This document shows positions 1-14,104 of a stretch of DNA of 64,000 nt, one piece after another. Each line of letters opens with the position of its first letter. Position 1 is the stretch's first letter. Source of the stretch: Certhia americana. Taxonomy: Eukaryota; Chordata; Aves; Passeriformes; Certhiidae. The translations under genes were made by a program, and so were the position numbers. Under the pieces are notes generated by a model. That model ran no database searches, was not told the DNA's origin, and saw only the letters and a list, made by a program, of their open reading frames with translations. The stretch covers positions 111,429,536 through 111,493,535 of the forward strand of contig CM031858.1 of assembly GCA_018697195.1 (NCBI GenBank), given 5' to 3'.

Positions 1-3000
1 TGTTGAAATCTTGGGGGAAGCTGTAGGCAGTAAGTGAGAGTGATGGTCTTGTTGGGCAGCTTCCCATGGGAGTTGTCAGGATGGTGATTTTGTGAAAGAT
101 GTGTAGGGTTAATTCTTTTAATGAGCAAGCTCTCAACTATTCTTCCAGTCACTGGCTCTCCTGGCTTGTGTCTGCTAAACTATCCAGTAGAAAAGTGGGA
201 AAATTAAAAAGAAATCCAAAGCAAGCTCTGCTTATTACAAAATTATGACCATTTTCATTTTCAACATAATTAGTTCTGAAAACTCAGAACCTTCAATCCA
301 TGCCTGCTACTCCTTTCCTCCACTGCCCCAGCAGTGCAGAAAAATGCAGCTAATCAGTTTCCCTCTTTTCTGAGGCTTGCCTGTATGTAGAGTTCCGGAG
401 GAGATGAATGCTAAATATGTGGGGTGCACATTTAAACTCTGGTAATTTCCCACAGTAAAACTATTTGGTTATGCTCATCTGAAGGAATTTTAGTTTAGCT
501 AGGGATTAGTAACAGAAACTTGTTCAGTGATGCCTTGTCCGGTATTTTTCACACCAAGTGATTTCTTGAATTACCTTTCATCTTTTGCTCTTGGTCTAGG
601 GACTAAGAGTTCTCTATTCATCTTATCAGCAGCGCTCGGTGGGTATCACACACTTCCCAATAATCCCCTCTGCTTCTGACAGACAGGAGAGAGGGAAGGC
701 TAGCAGTGTGCTTGTGGAGAAAGCAGGAATGCCAGTGCTGTAGGGGAGTGGAGCAGAGGGGATGTTTAGGTGGGGGCCAGGGTGGCCATGGGGGAACATG
801 ATCCCATGGGAGACTGCTGTGCTGGCAGGGCTGAGCATATGTGCAGGCACAGAGTGGGAGCCCAGAAAACATATGGCTCCTGCTGTTGCTGAACCCCATG
901 CTGCCAAGTCTCCATGGAGGCCTCTAGTGTGGGTTCAGTAGCTTCTGGCAGCCAGGGGCTCTCTGCATTGCTCATTTGTCCTTTGGCTAGAGCTTGCAAA
1001 GCACTGCTCCATCAACAGCTTATCACATGCTCTGCTCCACTCCCCGGAGCTCTTCAGTAGCACATGGCCTTTCTCCTTTCTCCTTTCCCCTACTTTGTGC
1101 ACTGCTTAGAGTGTGACCTGCTCTTACAGAACACCCTACGGTTTGCTTGGCTTCTTACAGCATGTAAATGCACTCCCTTCCCAAAGAACTAAAAATCTCT
1201 TCTTTTTAAGACCTGACAATTAAGGTGATTACAAAATAGCTTGAGGGAGAATGAATTCAGGTTACATCACTGGGACCATGCAACAGTCTCAGCAAAGACT
1301 AGTTCAGCTCACAGTGAAGTGTGTTTGAAAGCATGTGTAGTGTTTGTGAGCTGGAAGCAACCCCTGCCTGTAGGTAGCCTGATATTTTCCACTATGAAAA
1401 ATTCTTGTGACCTTTTATTTGCAAAGCTGTTTCAACTCCATTGTTTGCTGTAGACGTTTGATGTTCAGAGGGGAATGCCCTCGAGGTGGGAAAATGCCTT
1501 GTTTTCTTTGGCAGTGGCTACAGCTGGCTCTGCCATGGAAACTGTTGGGGTTGGAAAGGGAGGAGGGGAGAGAGATAAAGGATAGACTTTCCTCCTCCAG
1601 CCTGTCAGGTTCATGCCACCCCAAGCGGGAAATATTTCAAGATGCAGGACAGACAGTTGAAATAAAGCTGTTCCCAAGCCATCCTCCCAAGCAGGATATA
1701 AACCACACTGTTCCAGCTCCCTCTGTGAGGGCATCACATGATATTTTCCATATGTGTGAAGCAACAGGTGGGTGGCACCTACCTGTAACCTGGCTTGGGG
1801 CTGACAGAATTCCTCTTTCTTAGCAATGGGACTCAAATATCCCCTGATTCAAACAAGTACTGGTCTGCTCAAGCTGTGGGCCTGCTAATACAGATAGACA
1901 TTCTTTAACCATACGTTGAGAGGCACAGGTGCAAAATACTCACAAGAAATGTAGTACCTGATTTCTGCAGAATATGTATATATATATATGTACTGAAAAC
2001 TGAATGTGTCATCTGTTGATTTCAGAGTACTTAACCTTATCACCTTCAGATTCGAAACAGGAAGGTTTAGAAAGTTTTATCTATATCTGCTTAAGAATTA
2101 TAAAAAATACCAAAACAATCCACAAGAACACAACTTAGGATGTGTGTGGGCTTATATATATGTTTATATGAATGAATGATGCATATAAATTCTGTATTTA
2201 CTTTTTCTAGGCCCATGTTTTTTTCCCAGAGCAACACAGCCTGTTGCACTTGTGATTTTTTGGATCAGGCTGTTCTTTCCAGTTTCTGCTGTTTTATCAG
2301 CCATGAATTTGTATTTTCACAGCACAAACTTGACATCTCTATACTAGTTTGCAGCCAGTATATATTTATTAATGGACTTTAAAGTCTTACCTTTCTCTGT
2401 CTGTTTCCCCTGCTCAGTGTTATACAATAGAAAGAGATTAATATTGCTAAATAGTTACTATTTGTTTGCAGAATTGATGTGGCATGTAAAGCAAATAATT
2501 ACACATACAAATAGTACTGGTACTCGCAGCTATTTCTCCTGCATACGCACATAAGGGATTTGCACACTTGTAAGGTCATATTTTGCTTACATAAATGATC
2601 TTATCTTGCACCCTGTGCCTTGTGGTATTCCAAACATTGCGGGGAACATGAAAAATGTCAATAGTGTATACAAATCATTTTGGCATATGGCATACAGTAT
2701 AGACCAGTTGCAGAGCACATGGAATGGGGCAGTAGAGTGATTAGAATTTTATTCAGGAGTATGCATTTCTTTTGATTGTTTCACAAACAAAGTAGTTTGC
2801 TCATTCAGGGTAAATAAAAGTTTTCTCTGAACAATTAAAGTGAGCTGGGCTAAGGAGGTGCTTCTTTGAAAAGAGCTGAGAAATTAAAAAGAACCCCAAA
2901 AAGTAGCATTGGAGGAGGGAAAAGAGTCAAGGAATGTTGGGCAATGTGGGACCACGTTTTAAGGAGTGCTGCTAGAACTGCAACACTGCAGGAGCCACTG

Positions 3001-6000
3001 ACACTCACCCCAAGGTGAGACCAGAGGGTGAGCTTGGGACCAGCATCTCCTATACTCCCCGTGGGGAAAATGCAGAGAGAACACTCTAGTTCTTGGGTCT
3101 CATACAGGAAAATAAATCCCAGAATGTGTTAATCTGAGAGGGGGGGTGGGAAAGGGAGGATAGGAAGGAGATGTGGGAAAAGAAGAGGACGAGATGAACT
3201 TTCATCTTATTTATTGTGGTTGTAAAGGTGTGTCTATGATTGGTTGATGGGGATTGGATTAGGTGGTCATTGAGTAACAATTAATTAATCAGATAGTCAT
3301 TAATTCTGACCAGATAATAAGGGAGGGTAGGAGAAACTGTGTGTTTAAACAAAGGTGGTTTTAGTTGAGTGCAACTATCTATTACTTAAGGGGGCTGGAG
3401 GGAGGGGGGCAACTGGACATTGTCATCTTTATCAAGTAATCCTTCAAACACCAATTTAGCCATTTTTTCATAGTGGATTGATCCAAGATTTGGCTCTGCT
3501 TCCTTTTTGTCCCATCATCTTCACTCTTAGAGGTTGTATGCACCTTCATTGCTCAAGTCTGTGGGTTGCTGGATTTTCCCACTTAAAAAACACATCTCTC
3601 CATGTTATTCTCTTAAGTTGATACAAACCACTGGCAAAGAGTGAGTAATTCTTAATAAGTAACTGAACCCTCCCTTGAATAAAAGAACATTTGAAGCTTA
3701 TCTAGGTATGTTATAAGTAAAGGGGAGAAGTGAACCCCAAGTGAAGTACTTTTCACTTATAAAAAACCTCCAAGAAACAAACTCTTTAACATGTAGGGAA
3801 TTTTAAGTCTTGATTGTATTATCAGGGCCTTTTTACTTTCTTCATATTTTTGATTCTTGTAATTCTGCTGAAAAATCTTGATGTTACTGATAGAATGACA
3901 AAATACAGGAATTGAAGTAATTGCATTAAGGGAATACTGAAAAAAATCAGTTTCTCCTGCTTTAAAGACTTACAGATAGCATCTTACTTTAAGTTAGCAT
4001 AATATAATATAATAAGCATTTCTGATGGTATTTAAAACTGCCTGGTGATTGTTTAAAACATGTTGAGAAAAAATTGCCATTAGCTTATTGGCATAGTCTG
4101 AGGTTGCCTTTATGAAAGAGAGGCTAGGTAAGAAACTGAGGAAAGATACTGCCATTTGAATACTTGAAGTAATGATTCATTTAATGCTTTAAATAAATAG
4201 GGGATTTTTAACTAGAGTATGTTTATTTAGGTCCAGATTATTATTTATGAGTTGCTTGACATTCCAAAAACCAGGGAACAAAAGACACTTTATACATAAT
4301 TTTAAAAGGTGTGGCAATCAGGTAGGATTATCTCTTTTACCATGTCATAATATCTTGATGCTTTGTTAGGGCATTTTGCCCTTTAATTGTTTCCTAGAAG
4401 AAACATAGTAAGCCACATACAAATAATCTTTTAATTTTTAAAGAATTACTCCATTTGACTATATTTTAGATATGTTAGGCAGCAGTTAACATAGTCCTGA
4501 AATTTTTAATAAACTGAAGTAGAATGCAGCATTTTATCCCTCATGACTAAGAAACTGCAATTATTACACCAACTTTTTAAAATAAATATAATTAATGTTT
4601 GAAATCACATGACTAATAATACTAGCTGATAAATACTCCCAGTTTCACTGACAGGCAGCAGGTTACCTAATGAACAATCAAAGAAGTGAGATACTGGAGG
4701 CTTTTCAAAAAGGATCAATTATTTAGCATAGTTCATTTCCCAGGAAAAAATAGCTTATTCTCCTCCTGTCAGTCCTGTTTTTCAATTATTTTGTTCTCTC
4801 CTCAAAGGCCAAGCTCTATGACATCTTTATGCATAACTATGGTGACACATAGTACTTTGAAACTAATTCTGCCAAATATCTGTTGCCTGATGCTTTGGAA
4901 GGTTAAATCTTTGGCATATTGTTCTATTGGACATCTGAGAAGCAAAATTTGCTTTATTGTTACTTTATTGTTACTGACTTTTCCTTTTCTGGTATGACAC
5001 CATTAAGGTGGTACCACAAAGAGGACTGTTCTAGATGCTTGCATGACACTTCAGGAAAACATGCGCCCAAGGTTTTGTTATACTGATGGTGCCCCGGATT
5101 ATTTTTGAGCTACATTGGGAAGTTTATAGGAAATTGCATCAAATACTGGAAATACTAATAAAATCTTGGTCTTACCACAGTCGTGATAAAATTTTGAAAA
5201 TCAACCTCATCTTTGCATGCTGACTACAAGCTAACAGGTTGCTCTCAAAGATTTGCCCACTTAGTGCAAACTCTTTGGCCTTGATAATTACTGAGGGATC
5301 AGGAAAGGAACACCTTTCCTAAGAAGCCAGGAGCCATGCATCATTTCATAGATATAAGGAAGAGGAGGCAATCTTCTGTATTTTCAGTAGCTAAAAAATC
5401 ACATAAAGTTTATAGTGCAGCTGGAGTGGTGCGTGTGCCATTGAATTTTCTCCAGAGAAAGTTTATATCTTGATTTGAGGAGAAAGAGATCTTTGCTATC
5501 CCTGGTCCATGTACAGTCAGGCCAGCATGTTCCAGCTTGTAGAGTTAGAATAAGGTTCAGCTCCCTGTACACACTGATCAAAACACATCTGATATATGTT
5601 CCTAGGTGTTTCTGTGGATTTCTCAGACTTAGATAAATGAGTTTGTAGTATTGAGGGCTAAAGCCAGCAGAAATTCCTGTGTCCACTCAAGCCTCAGACC
5701 CCTCTACAGGATGTCTTCTTTCACTGGGGTGAATAAACTATGTTTTATATTTGTTTAAAATTCTGAAATCTTTTGCAAGCAGAACATGTTTCATATTTAG
5801 AAAGAAAATATTCAGACGTCTTCATCATTCCAAGAGTTCTTTGGTGTAGGGACATTTAAAATATTGTCTCATAAATTGATTTGCAACAAACAGCTCTCAA
5901 AGGCTACTGGAGTTCAGTGAGAGGTTTGGGAAGTGACCAGTAGTTATGTATTACATCAGGTGTTGTAATAAGCACCATTATCTTGTAAGTATTTTCACTT

Positions 6001-7746
6001 CTTCTATGATGCTAAATCAATGTGCAAATGAACATAAATTGCTATTACCTCCATATGATGGGCTGGACTATTTGGATATCCATTTCACATATGGATAATA
6101 CTATTCCAATCTGAAAATAAATGTGGTAGGAGCTAGTGAATGGTAAATGGTAGAGGGAAGATTGGTCTCCAGTAGTAAAACCCCAAGTGCCTGTCAGAAA
6201 GGAGCATAAATACCTCATTTGCTTTCCTGAATTTTGATAGTTAAAGACCACCTTTAGCATTTTGTGCAGGAGTTGTTTTTATTTTTATTTTGCCTGCTAC
6301 CTTTGTGAAAGGAAATATTTAATATTTTTTTCCCATAAATGTTTACCCGTAGCTCTCCCAAATTAAGAATGTCTCACTCTACAGGAATGTGAACTAAAAC
6401 CAAATAAAGCTTGTAGGCTTCACAACACGGTCATTCGTGCCAATGCTCTGGCCTGTGCTTAATGATGACCCAGAGTCTGACAGTTTATATCCATTTAGTT
6501 CTTTAAAAACAGAAAAAATTATTTCTTTTCTTTTTTTTCCCCCTCCCTTTATATCAGCAAGAAAATTTCCTGAGTTTGTCACTATCTCCTTAAATAGGTA
6601 CTGTTTTGGTCATTATGAAAAAAAAAAAAAAATTATAATTCCTGCAAGCATTAAATGATAAACCAAAGGAAACAGTGTTCATAACAGTCTGATTTACCAG
6701 CTGATCTGCCTCAGTCCAAGGAAAGAAAATACTAAAGTGAATATGTTCATTTGAACATAATAATTTTTCACTCCAGTGTATTTCAAGTGTTGCAGATGTC
6801 ACTGAAAGATCTTGAAACAATTTTTTAAATAGAACTGATTTACAAGTAAAATAGAAAATCACTACAGCAGGCCATTAAATGGCATCCATATTTGAAGCTT
6901 TAGGTAAGTTGAATAAATTTAGTAAACTATACAGAAAGTACATGAGAAGAAATATGAGTCAGAAATGTAGTTGGCATTTGGACACAGATTGAAATTGGTG
7001 TTTGAAAGCCTGAACTTAATTTTTGAAGACTGTTTTACATATTTGGTGTTAGTGAACTGATTCTGCTGGGGAAATTAAATTATGTGTTTGTGTGTTTTTG
7101 TAGCGTACAGTCATAAATGCTCATTGGCAAACTGAAATGACTAAATGGACTTTAAATATGCAAAAAAAGTAACGTTTTTATAGGGTTTTAAACATGTTTT
7201 CCATTAGACTGGCTTTCAGTGATTTTGAAGTGTTTCTGCTGGTCCTTCTAGGTTAAGCTTACATTTTTAAATTTGCCTGTCTCTTCTGCAGTTATAAAAT
7301 TAAAACGCAATGTTGTTTCTAATGTTACATTGTGCACTATCATTTGTGTAAAAATCATTTTTACAAGTGTTATTCTTTCAAGAATAACAATCCCCCCAAT
7401 CTGTGGGGATTCAGACCAATATTTCCATCAAAACCAAGCCAAAAGACAAACGCTTGAGGCAAGAGGATTGTGATGGACCTTAAACCAGTGGCAGAAAGCC
7501 CATTAGTTTTTATGCTTCATCTTGGGCGTGACAAAGCTGTGATCTCTCATTGGGAAATCCATGCTAAATTATTCTCTCTCTCTCTCTAATCTGCTTTGAA
7601 ATTAATCTGAGTCCATGTCTATCTCCCCAGATTTCCTCACTCCAGTGAGCTGTCTTTTTGCCACTACATGCTAGGGTGCCTATTCAGATGAACTGGGACA
7701 GCTGTTTGTGATACTAAGTCAGCAAACTGATGCCAAAAAAACCCAG

Positions 7747-8258
7747 AATCATAAAACTGTTTGGATTGAAGGGACCCTTAAAGGCCAACTAGTCCTACCA
7801 CCCTGCCTTGACCAAGGACATATTCAACTAGATAAGGTGTTTCAGAACCTCATCCAACCTGACCTGGAATTTTTTCAGGGATGTGGCATCTGCCACTTGT
7901 ATGGAAAACCTGTTGCAGTGTTTCACCACCCTTGTTGTAAAAAAAAATATTCTTCCATATATCTGGTCTGAATCTACCCTCTTGTAATTTAAAACCATTA
8001 CCCCTTTTCCTATCACAACAAAACAAATTGAAAAATTTGTCCCCATCTTTCTTATAAGCCTCCTTTAAAAATTAAAATACAATAAGGTCCCAGAGTCTTT
8101 TTTTCCCCAGGCTGGTCAATCCCAATTGTCTCAGCAGCTCCTGTTCATGGGAGAGGTGCTCCAGCCCTCAGGTCATTTTTTTAGTCCTCCTATGAAGCTC
8201 CAACAGGTCTCATGTCTTTCCTGTGCTGAAAACTTAAGAGCTGGATGCAGTACTGCAG
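7747..8258 (-). mobile_element. CR1 LINE, 3' end fragment
   Basis: Starts with AATCATAAAACTG-type sequence and runs through the familiar CR1 words in reverse: GAAGGGACCCTTAAAGGCCA, CTCATCCAACCTGACCTGGA, TTTAAAACCATTACCCCTTT, AGGTGCTCCAGCCCTCAGG, and GAGCTGGATGCAGTACTGCAG. This is the 3' end of a CR1 element inserted on the - strand, fairly diverged. The 5' end is truncated as usual. Confidence 0.88.
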
Positions 8259-11200
8259 GTAAATAACTTCATTTTTGCATCTGAAATTTGTTTGTTAAGG
8301 CAAATCAATTCCCTGGTCTGATTTATTGTGCTGTCTCAACTTGGTTTTGCCATCACAGTTATGAGGGAGGAGAGGGGACAGCTTAAAACTGTGGTGTAGG
8401 GCAGAAAAAACTTCATCTGGTTTCTCTGCTTTCTGTCATGAAACTGGTTTTTAGTTTGTGGATGCTAAATCTGTGGAATTTTGAGTCTGTGGATGCTAAT
8501 CTCATTGTTGATACCACCTGGAAAATAGTGATTACAAGTTCTGAAGGTTCAGTATGTATGTGTATTTTTTTTTCCTCCATGAATATATACATTTGCATAA
8601 GGAAATATATTCAGTTTAAAATTTCGTTGTTCTTGTGTATCATGAAAAACACAGAATTTTATGATTTTACAGAAAAATCCCTCAGTGGACATAATTTCAA
8701 GTTGCAGAAGACAGAAATTATTTTGGAATCTACAGAGCACTCAAATGCATGCCATGAGAATTTAGATATTTTCTTAGCTGAATCTGGTCATTAAAAAGTT
8801 TAGTTTGTGGGGAAGTGTAGGTGGAGATGTTAATATTTCTTTCATTACTCAACTAGAAATTTGAAAACAATGTGAGAAGTTTCCTGTGTCCTTAGATTGC
8901 CTATGTTAAATTTCAGTCTTTTAATACAAAAATCTTACACAAAGTAGAACATGGAAGTTCATTTTGTCTGTTTCTAAGCAGACCAAGTATTCTGACTCTG
9001 AGCATTTCAAAGTCTGATTTCTGTTTTCTTTGAGCAGTTTTACTTAGATTATACAGCATCAGAGATAGTAGATTTTGTTCTTTCTTTTCACAAGCATTCT
9101 TCTGTGTCTTACTCCTTACTGCAAACTGACCTCATCACAAGTCATTGTAATTTGATTGGATTAAACAGAGGTGTTGGGAAGGATTTGGAAAGACAAAGGA
9201 AGAGCATTCCTTGGCTTCTCTTTTGTCAGGGTTGTATGTCAGGAAAACTTCTAACTAGAACCTGTTGAGGTGCAAAGCTTGTATGGAAGTTTCTTACTGT
9301 ACATGAAAATGCTAATGTGGCGCGAAAAATAATGCTCTTGCTTTCTGGAAGCATCACTTTGTGTGCAACTTTGATAAGATTCCAAGCTGGTTTTGTGTGT
9401 TGTGTAAATACCTGGTATTTCTGCCCAGTGTAGGCTTCAGATAACTCATTTTGAAAATACTGATGATTTAATTGTTTTTCAATTTAATGCTACTCAAGTC
9501 AACCTGCAGACAAGAAAACTAGGAAGCATTTAATATCCAAAGGATGCATTCCCCTCTTATTCCGTTTCAGCCACTGTGTTCTGGAATGGTGCAACCCATT
9601 CAGCAACTGCAAATACCCAAAGTTTGAACCGCTTCTTAACTCCTGAGCAGTGGTCACAGTTAGGCAATCTTTTCTGGCAGCTTTAATAAACTGAGTCAGT
9701 AGAAGAAGAGGATCATTCTGGTAGTTATCATAATATAACAGTTATAGCAGCAGTTTCCATTTGTGTGTTTCTAAACCCAAATAAATAACACCTTGTAGGT
9801 GCTGTTGAAATAGAGGAATTGCCCCTCTTGTTCTTCAGGTAGGCAAAAATACAGGAGGTGGGGTGCTTTTCCCAAGAGTGGGTCCTTCCAGGCCAGCACC
9901 AGCACCCTGTATCTAGTTGTTGCAGTGGTTGTTTGGAAATGATGAGTTGTTCCTATGACCTCATTTTGGAATAATTTCAGCGTTTCCCTCTGGCACCTGG
10001 TGGCTGTTTGCCTTCTTACTAAGGTTTATAAGCGCTGACGCTGGAGAAGTTACCCGGAGCTCCCAAGACAAATCTGCATCCATGCCTTGAGATACCTGTT
10101 GTTGACTTGTGCATGTGGAACAGAAAGAAGTTCTGTTCACTTTCTTTTCCTTCCCTGCTCACCATAATCTTTTATTAACTAGTCTTTTTTAGCTAGAAAA
10201 CAGTATTGCCTACTAAGGAGCCATAACCGACTTCTGCAAAACATTCTTGCCACTTCATCATTTGGATGTTGTTCACATAGCTGTATTTACAAAGTTGATT
10301 GGTCCCAGCTCCTACCACTTAATGATAACAATTTAATATTAATTCAAAATTATAAAATATACAATGAATACACTGTTTGCATAAGGGTTTTAATACATTA
10401 ACACACCAGCTGTAGGATTAAAGCTAGTGTCCACGTGTGGAATGAAAAAATGAGGAATACTGGGAATCTTTCACTGATACCTCATATTGAAATTTGGGTT
10501 CAGTAGGTATACAAAGGTCAGTGTTTGCAGTAGTGAAAAGCACATATAGGATAGTAGACTGGGGAGAAGGGGGAAATGAATGGGGAAAGACAGAATTATG
10601 AATTCAAATTCAACCACTGTAGGATGAAATTAAATGTGCTTTTGGTGTTTCATCCCAAATCAGATGATACCACAAATGTCCTATGAGAACACAAATTTTT
10701 GCGTGTGCTGTAGATAAACAACTTTTTGGTCAAAAAATAAATGTTTGTGGTGAATTAAACTTCCATACAAATTGAAAAAAATTCAAAATCTAGTTCTGTT
10801 TGAGGAACATTTTATATTTTGTGTGATTGCCATTAAAGGCAATTATTAAACTATTAACTAGCTTTAAAAGACCAATGAAATATGGTTTATGCCTGTTGCA
10901 ATTTTGAAATTAAAATTAGTGATAGTGATACATCCCAGTTGGGTTAGGTACAGGTTGTAGTCTTTAATCCAAGAAAATTCTCATGAATGTTTCTCCTTTT
11001 CAATAGAAATGCACATTAGCCACTTCTGGAAACCATAGGTGCAGTTAGACTGTAAAATCCAGATCAGATCCTGCAGCTGCTGTTGGAAGTCAGCACTGCC
11101 TCAAGCCTAGCAGAATCCACAATCCTCACTGGGCTTCTCCACTGACTTCCTTCAAATACCCAGTGGTGTCCAGGCAGGCTGCTGTTCCCATACCCAGCCC

Positions 11201-11617
11201 AGTACCTTTGTTTCAGGTGCATGTAAGGGCAGAATGCAGTTCTCACATTACCTTGCTCAGGATCAGGGCCTGAGCCCCCCCCGCCCCTCATTAGCCCCCC
11301 AGGAGGACAGCTGTAGCCATGTTCAATCTCCAGGAATGGCACCAGCAGTCTCAACCTCTTGGTTTTTCTGTAAAGGACTCAGGGCTTTTTGGTTTTTCTT
11401 TCTAAGGTTAAAGATTGCCTTTTTTCCCCACCAGGTTTCTACTTTTCCTAAGCTTTAACAGGCTTTTTTTTATCAATCAGAAAGAGATGTAAACTCAGAA
11501 ATTTGGTTTTATTTTGTGTAAGTTCCAAAATTCAAAATTAACATGCAAGAGAGGTTTTGCAGCTTTTTTACAGCTTCCCCAGAGCTTTTCTTCTGCTTAA
11601 AAAGAAAAGTTATGTGT

Positions 11618-12179
11618 TGTCAGGGTTTAACCCCAGATGGCAACTGAGCCCCACACAGCCACTCACTCCATCCCTCAACAGTGGGATGGGGGAGAGAATC
11701 AGAAAAGAAGTGAGAAAACTCATGGTTTGAGATGAAAACACTTTAACAGGTAATGCAAAAGCTGCTCATGCAAGCAAAGGAAAACTGGGAATACATTTAC
11801 CCCTTCCCATTGGCAGGCAGTTGTTCAGCCATCACCAGGAAAACTGGGCTTCATCGTGGGTAAAGGTGACTTGGGAAGACAAATGCCATCATTCTGAGTG
11901 TTCTCCCCTCTTTCTCCTTCTTGGCATGATGCCCTCTAATCTGGGATATTCCTTTGGTCTGTTGGGGTCATCTGTCCCCTCCCAGCTCCTTATGCACCCC
12001 CAGCCTCCTCAGTGGTGGGGTGGGATGAGAAGCAGAAAAGGCCTGGACTGTGCAAGCCCTGCTCATCAATAATTAAAACATCTCTGTGTTATCAACACTG
12101 TTCCCACCACAAATCCAAACTACAGACCCGTACCCAGCCACTGAATAAAATTAGCTTTACCTGAGCCAAACCCAGCACA
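11618..12179 (-). mobile_element. Solo LTR of a bird endogenous retrovirus family
   Basis: 562 bases bounded by TGTCAGGGTTTAACCCC and CCAGCACA, the reverse of an LTR family common in bird genomes that begins TGTGCTGGGTTTGGCT and ends in GGGTTAAACC..ACA; its own direction is therefore the - strand. No internal retroviral genes flank it, so it is a solo LTR left by recombination. Flanks TGTGT and TCTGT could be a 5 bp target duplication with one change. The promoter TATA of the family is not preserved. Confidence 0.8.
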
Positions 12180-13880
12180 TCTGTTCAAATGTATTTCTAC
12201 AGCTATTGTTAGAAAAGAAGGGGAAATAAATCTTTATATTGCATTTCTGTCTCTCACTGTTCAGCATTGCTTCTACTCACAGGCATACTGGATAATTATT
12301 CTTTGGTGTGCTGAATAAATACATTTTGTCAAACCAAAGCCTTGGAAGTTAATGAATAGTTACTACATTAGAGGTTTGAAAAATATTTCTAGGAAAAATG
12401 GTTGGGAATTTTTCAAAGAAATAATTTTCTGTCAGATCAACTTGTAAAATAATGGAAACTTCTTATGAAAAGCTTGTACAAGCAAATGAAAAGTTGTGAA
12501 ATTGCTGAAATGCTATGTTTTGAAACAATGCCATTTTCCTACTCTGAAACCACTTGTTTAGAAATTCCGCTTTGGTTAGGTTTTTTAGCTTAGTTTTTTT
12601 AAAATTGGTAAAGCAAGATGCTTAAATTGATCCAAGTGGGATTCACTTACAATGTTTTCATTTGTTGTGTTCTTGTCTTGTTGATATTTTCACACTTCTT
12701 ACAGTAGTGGAGTTTAAGAAACATGCTTTAAAAGTGAGTGATCAGAAAGCACATTTTTTAAAAATTTAGGCATTTTGTCTCCTATTTTTGAGAATATTGT
12801 TTGAATGCTTTGTCAATTTTATTTTAGCCTGTTTCGATATTTTAATTTAGGGTCTTTTTATGCTTCACCTTTGGAGTACATGAGTCACATAGTGTCACAG
12901 TGTTCCAAAACCACAGGTTTCTCACGTTACTTGGCAGTGGAGAGAGAGGACATCATGGACAGCATGTCCCATGACAACAGGCAATGCATGAAAATACGGC
13001 CTATATTTATTTAAATTCTGTCATTTTCATATGCTGGTGGCTTTCTGCGTCCTATAATCACATGTCCTGTAGGAAGGAACCCCTTAAAGTAACCTTCAGA
13101 TCAGACCTCCTCTGATAGTTCCTGAAGACTTTGCCCTGGGGATGAGGGTGAAGCCAGGCTGGAGGAGCAGCCTCACAGCCTGATTTGACACCCTCCTGCA
13201 CAAAGAGATCCTACTCAAGAGAGCCTGAAAGGGAAAAATGCTAAGTTGCTGAGAGTACTCAGAAAATACAAATACCAACCCTTATTGCCTGTGGTTTAGA
13301 AGGGTAAGCAGCAGGCACTGATGATTAAACGGCTACACCAAAGCTTTGATCTGCTTTTGTGACACTGGTGCTCTAGTGAAGATCAGGGCGTGTACCCTGA
13401 TCTCAGGTGCTCTCAGGTCCCGGCACAGAGAAGTTCCTGCCCTAATGTTTCCTCGGTGCAGTACCCTGAAGACTTAATTAGAGAAGGAATGTGTGATGAA
13501 AAAGAGGACAAGACAGCAAATGTGACAATACAGAACAGTATCAACAGGAAACTGCATGTTTTAAAGACTAAAGTTATCTTGTTATCTTGGCTGTGATGTT
13601 GTATCTCCTGCTGGCCTGCAGTGGGTGACAGCTCAGGAAAATCCAAATGTTTAGCAGTGTCTGTCCCTTCAAGTCTGTGCTGAATCACATCAGAGGCTGT
13701 AACACTACCAGCATGGTGGTAGGAGAACAATGTGTTATTGTTAGTAGTCTTCTGGATAAGACACAAACCCAGAATCTTAACCACAGAATATTAAATCACC
13801 TCTTTTGGCATGAATAGATAGGTTCACTAAGGGCCCTAATCCAGTTCTAATTTACATTATTATCTTTTGTGTCTCTAAAC

Positions 13881-14104
13881 ACTTCCTGTAGGTTTGATTA
13901 GATTCGATTGTTTTCTTCTTTTCCTTGGAATATAAATGATGGGAAAAAATTATGCTGTACTTATATTTGAACAGGTTCTTATTTTCAGGAACTTTTCCTG
14001 TAGTTTTGATTAGATCCGGTCCTGTTTTCTTCTGTTCCTTGGAATATAAATGATGAGAACAAACTATGCTGTACTGATATTTGAACAGGTTCTTATTTCC
14101 AGGA
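13881..14104. repeat. Tandem duplication, two copies of about 112 bp
   Basis: Copy 1 at 13881-13990 and copy 2 at 13991-14104 share TTTGATTAGAT, TTCCTTGGAATATAAATGAT and TTTGAACAGGTTCTTATTT in the same order. They differ at roughly one base in ten, so this is not recent. It is followed by a G/T-rich run ending in 16 T. Confidence 0.9.

Noticed and set aside
7573..7590. Short CT run as a regulatory or splice element
   Set aside because: A plain dinucleotide microsatellite with no exon beside it.
11275..11302. C-rich run that could form a G-quadruplex on the - strand
   Set aside because: G tracts are present but the segment is isolated in an intron with no other sign of function.
11821..12072. 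83-codon frame (and the 60-codon frame at 62938)
   Set aside because: Both lie inside the two copies of the same LTR family and are chance frames.
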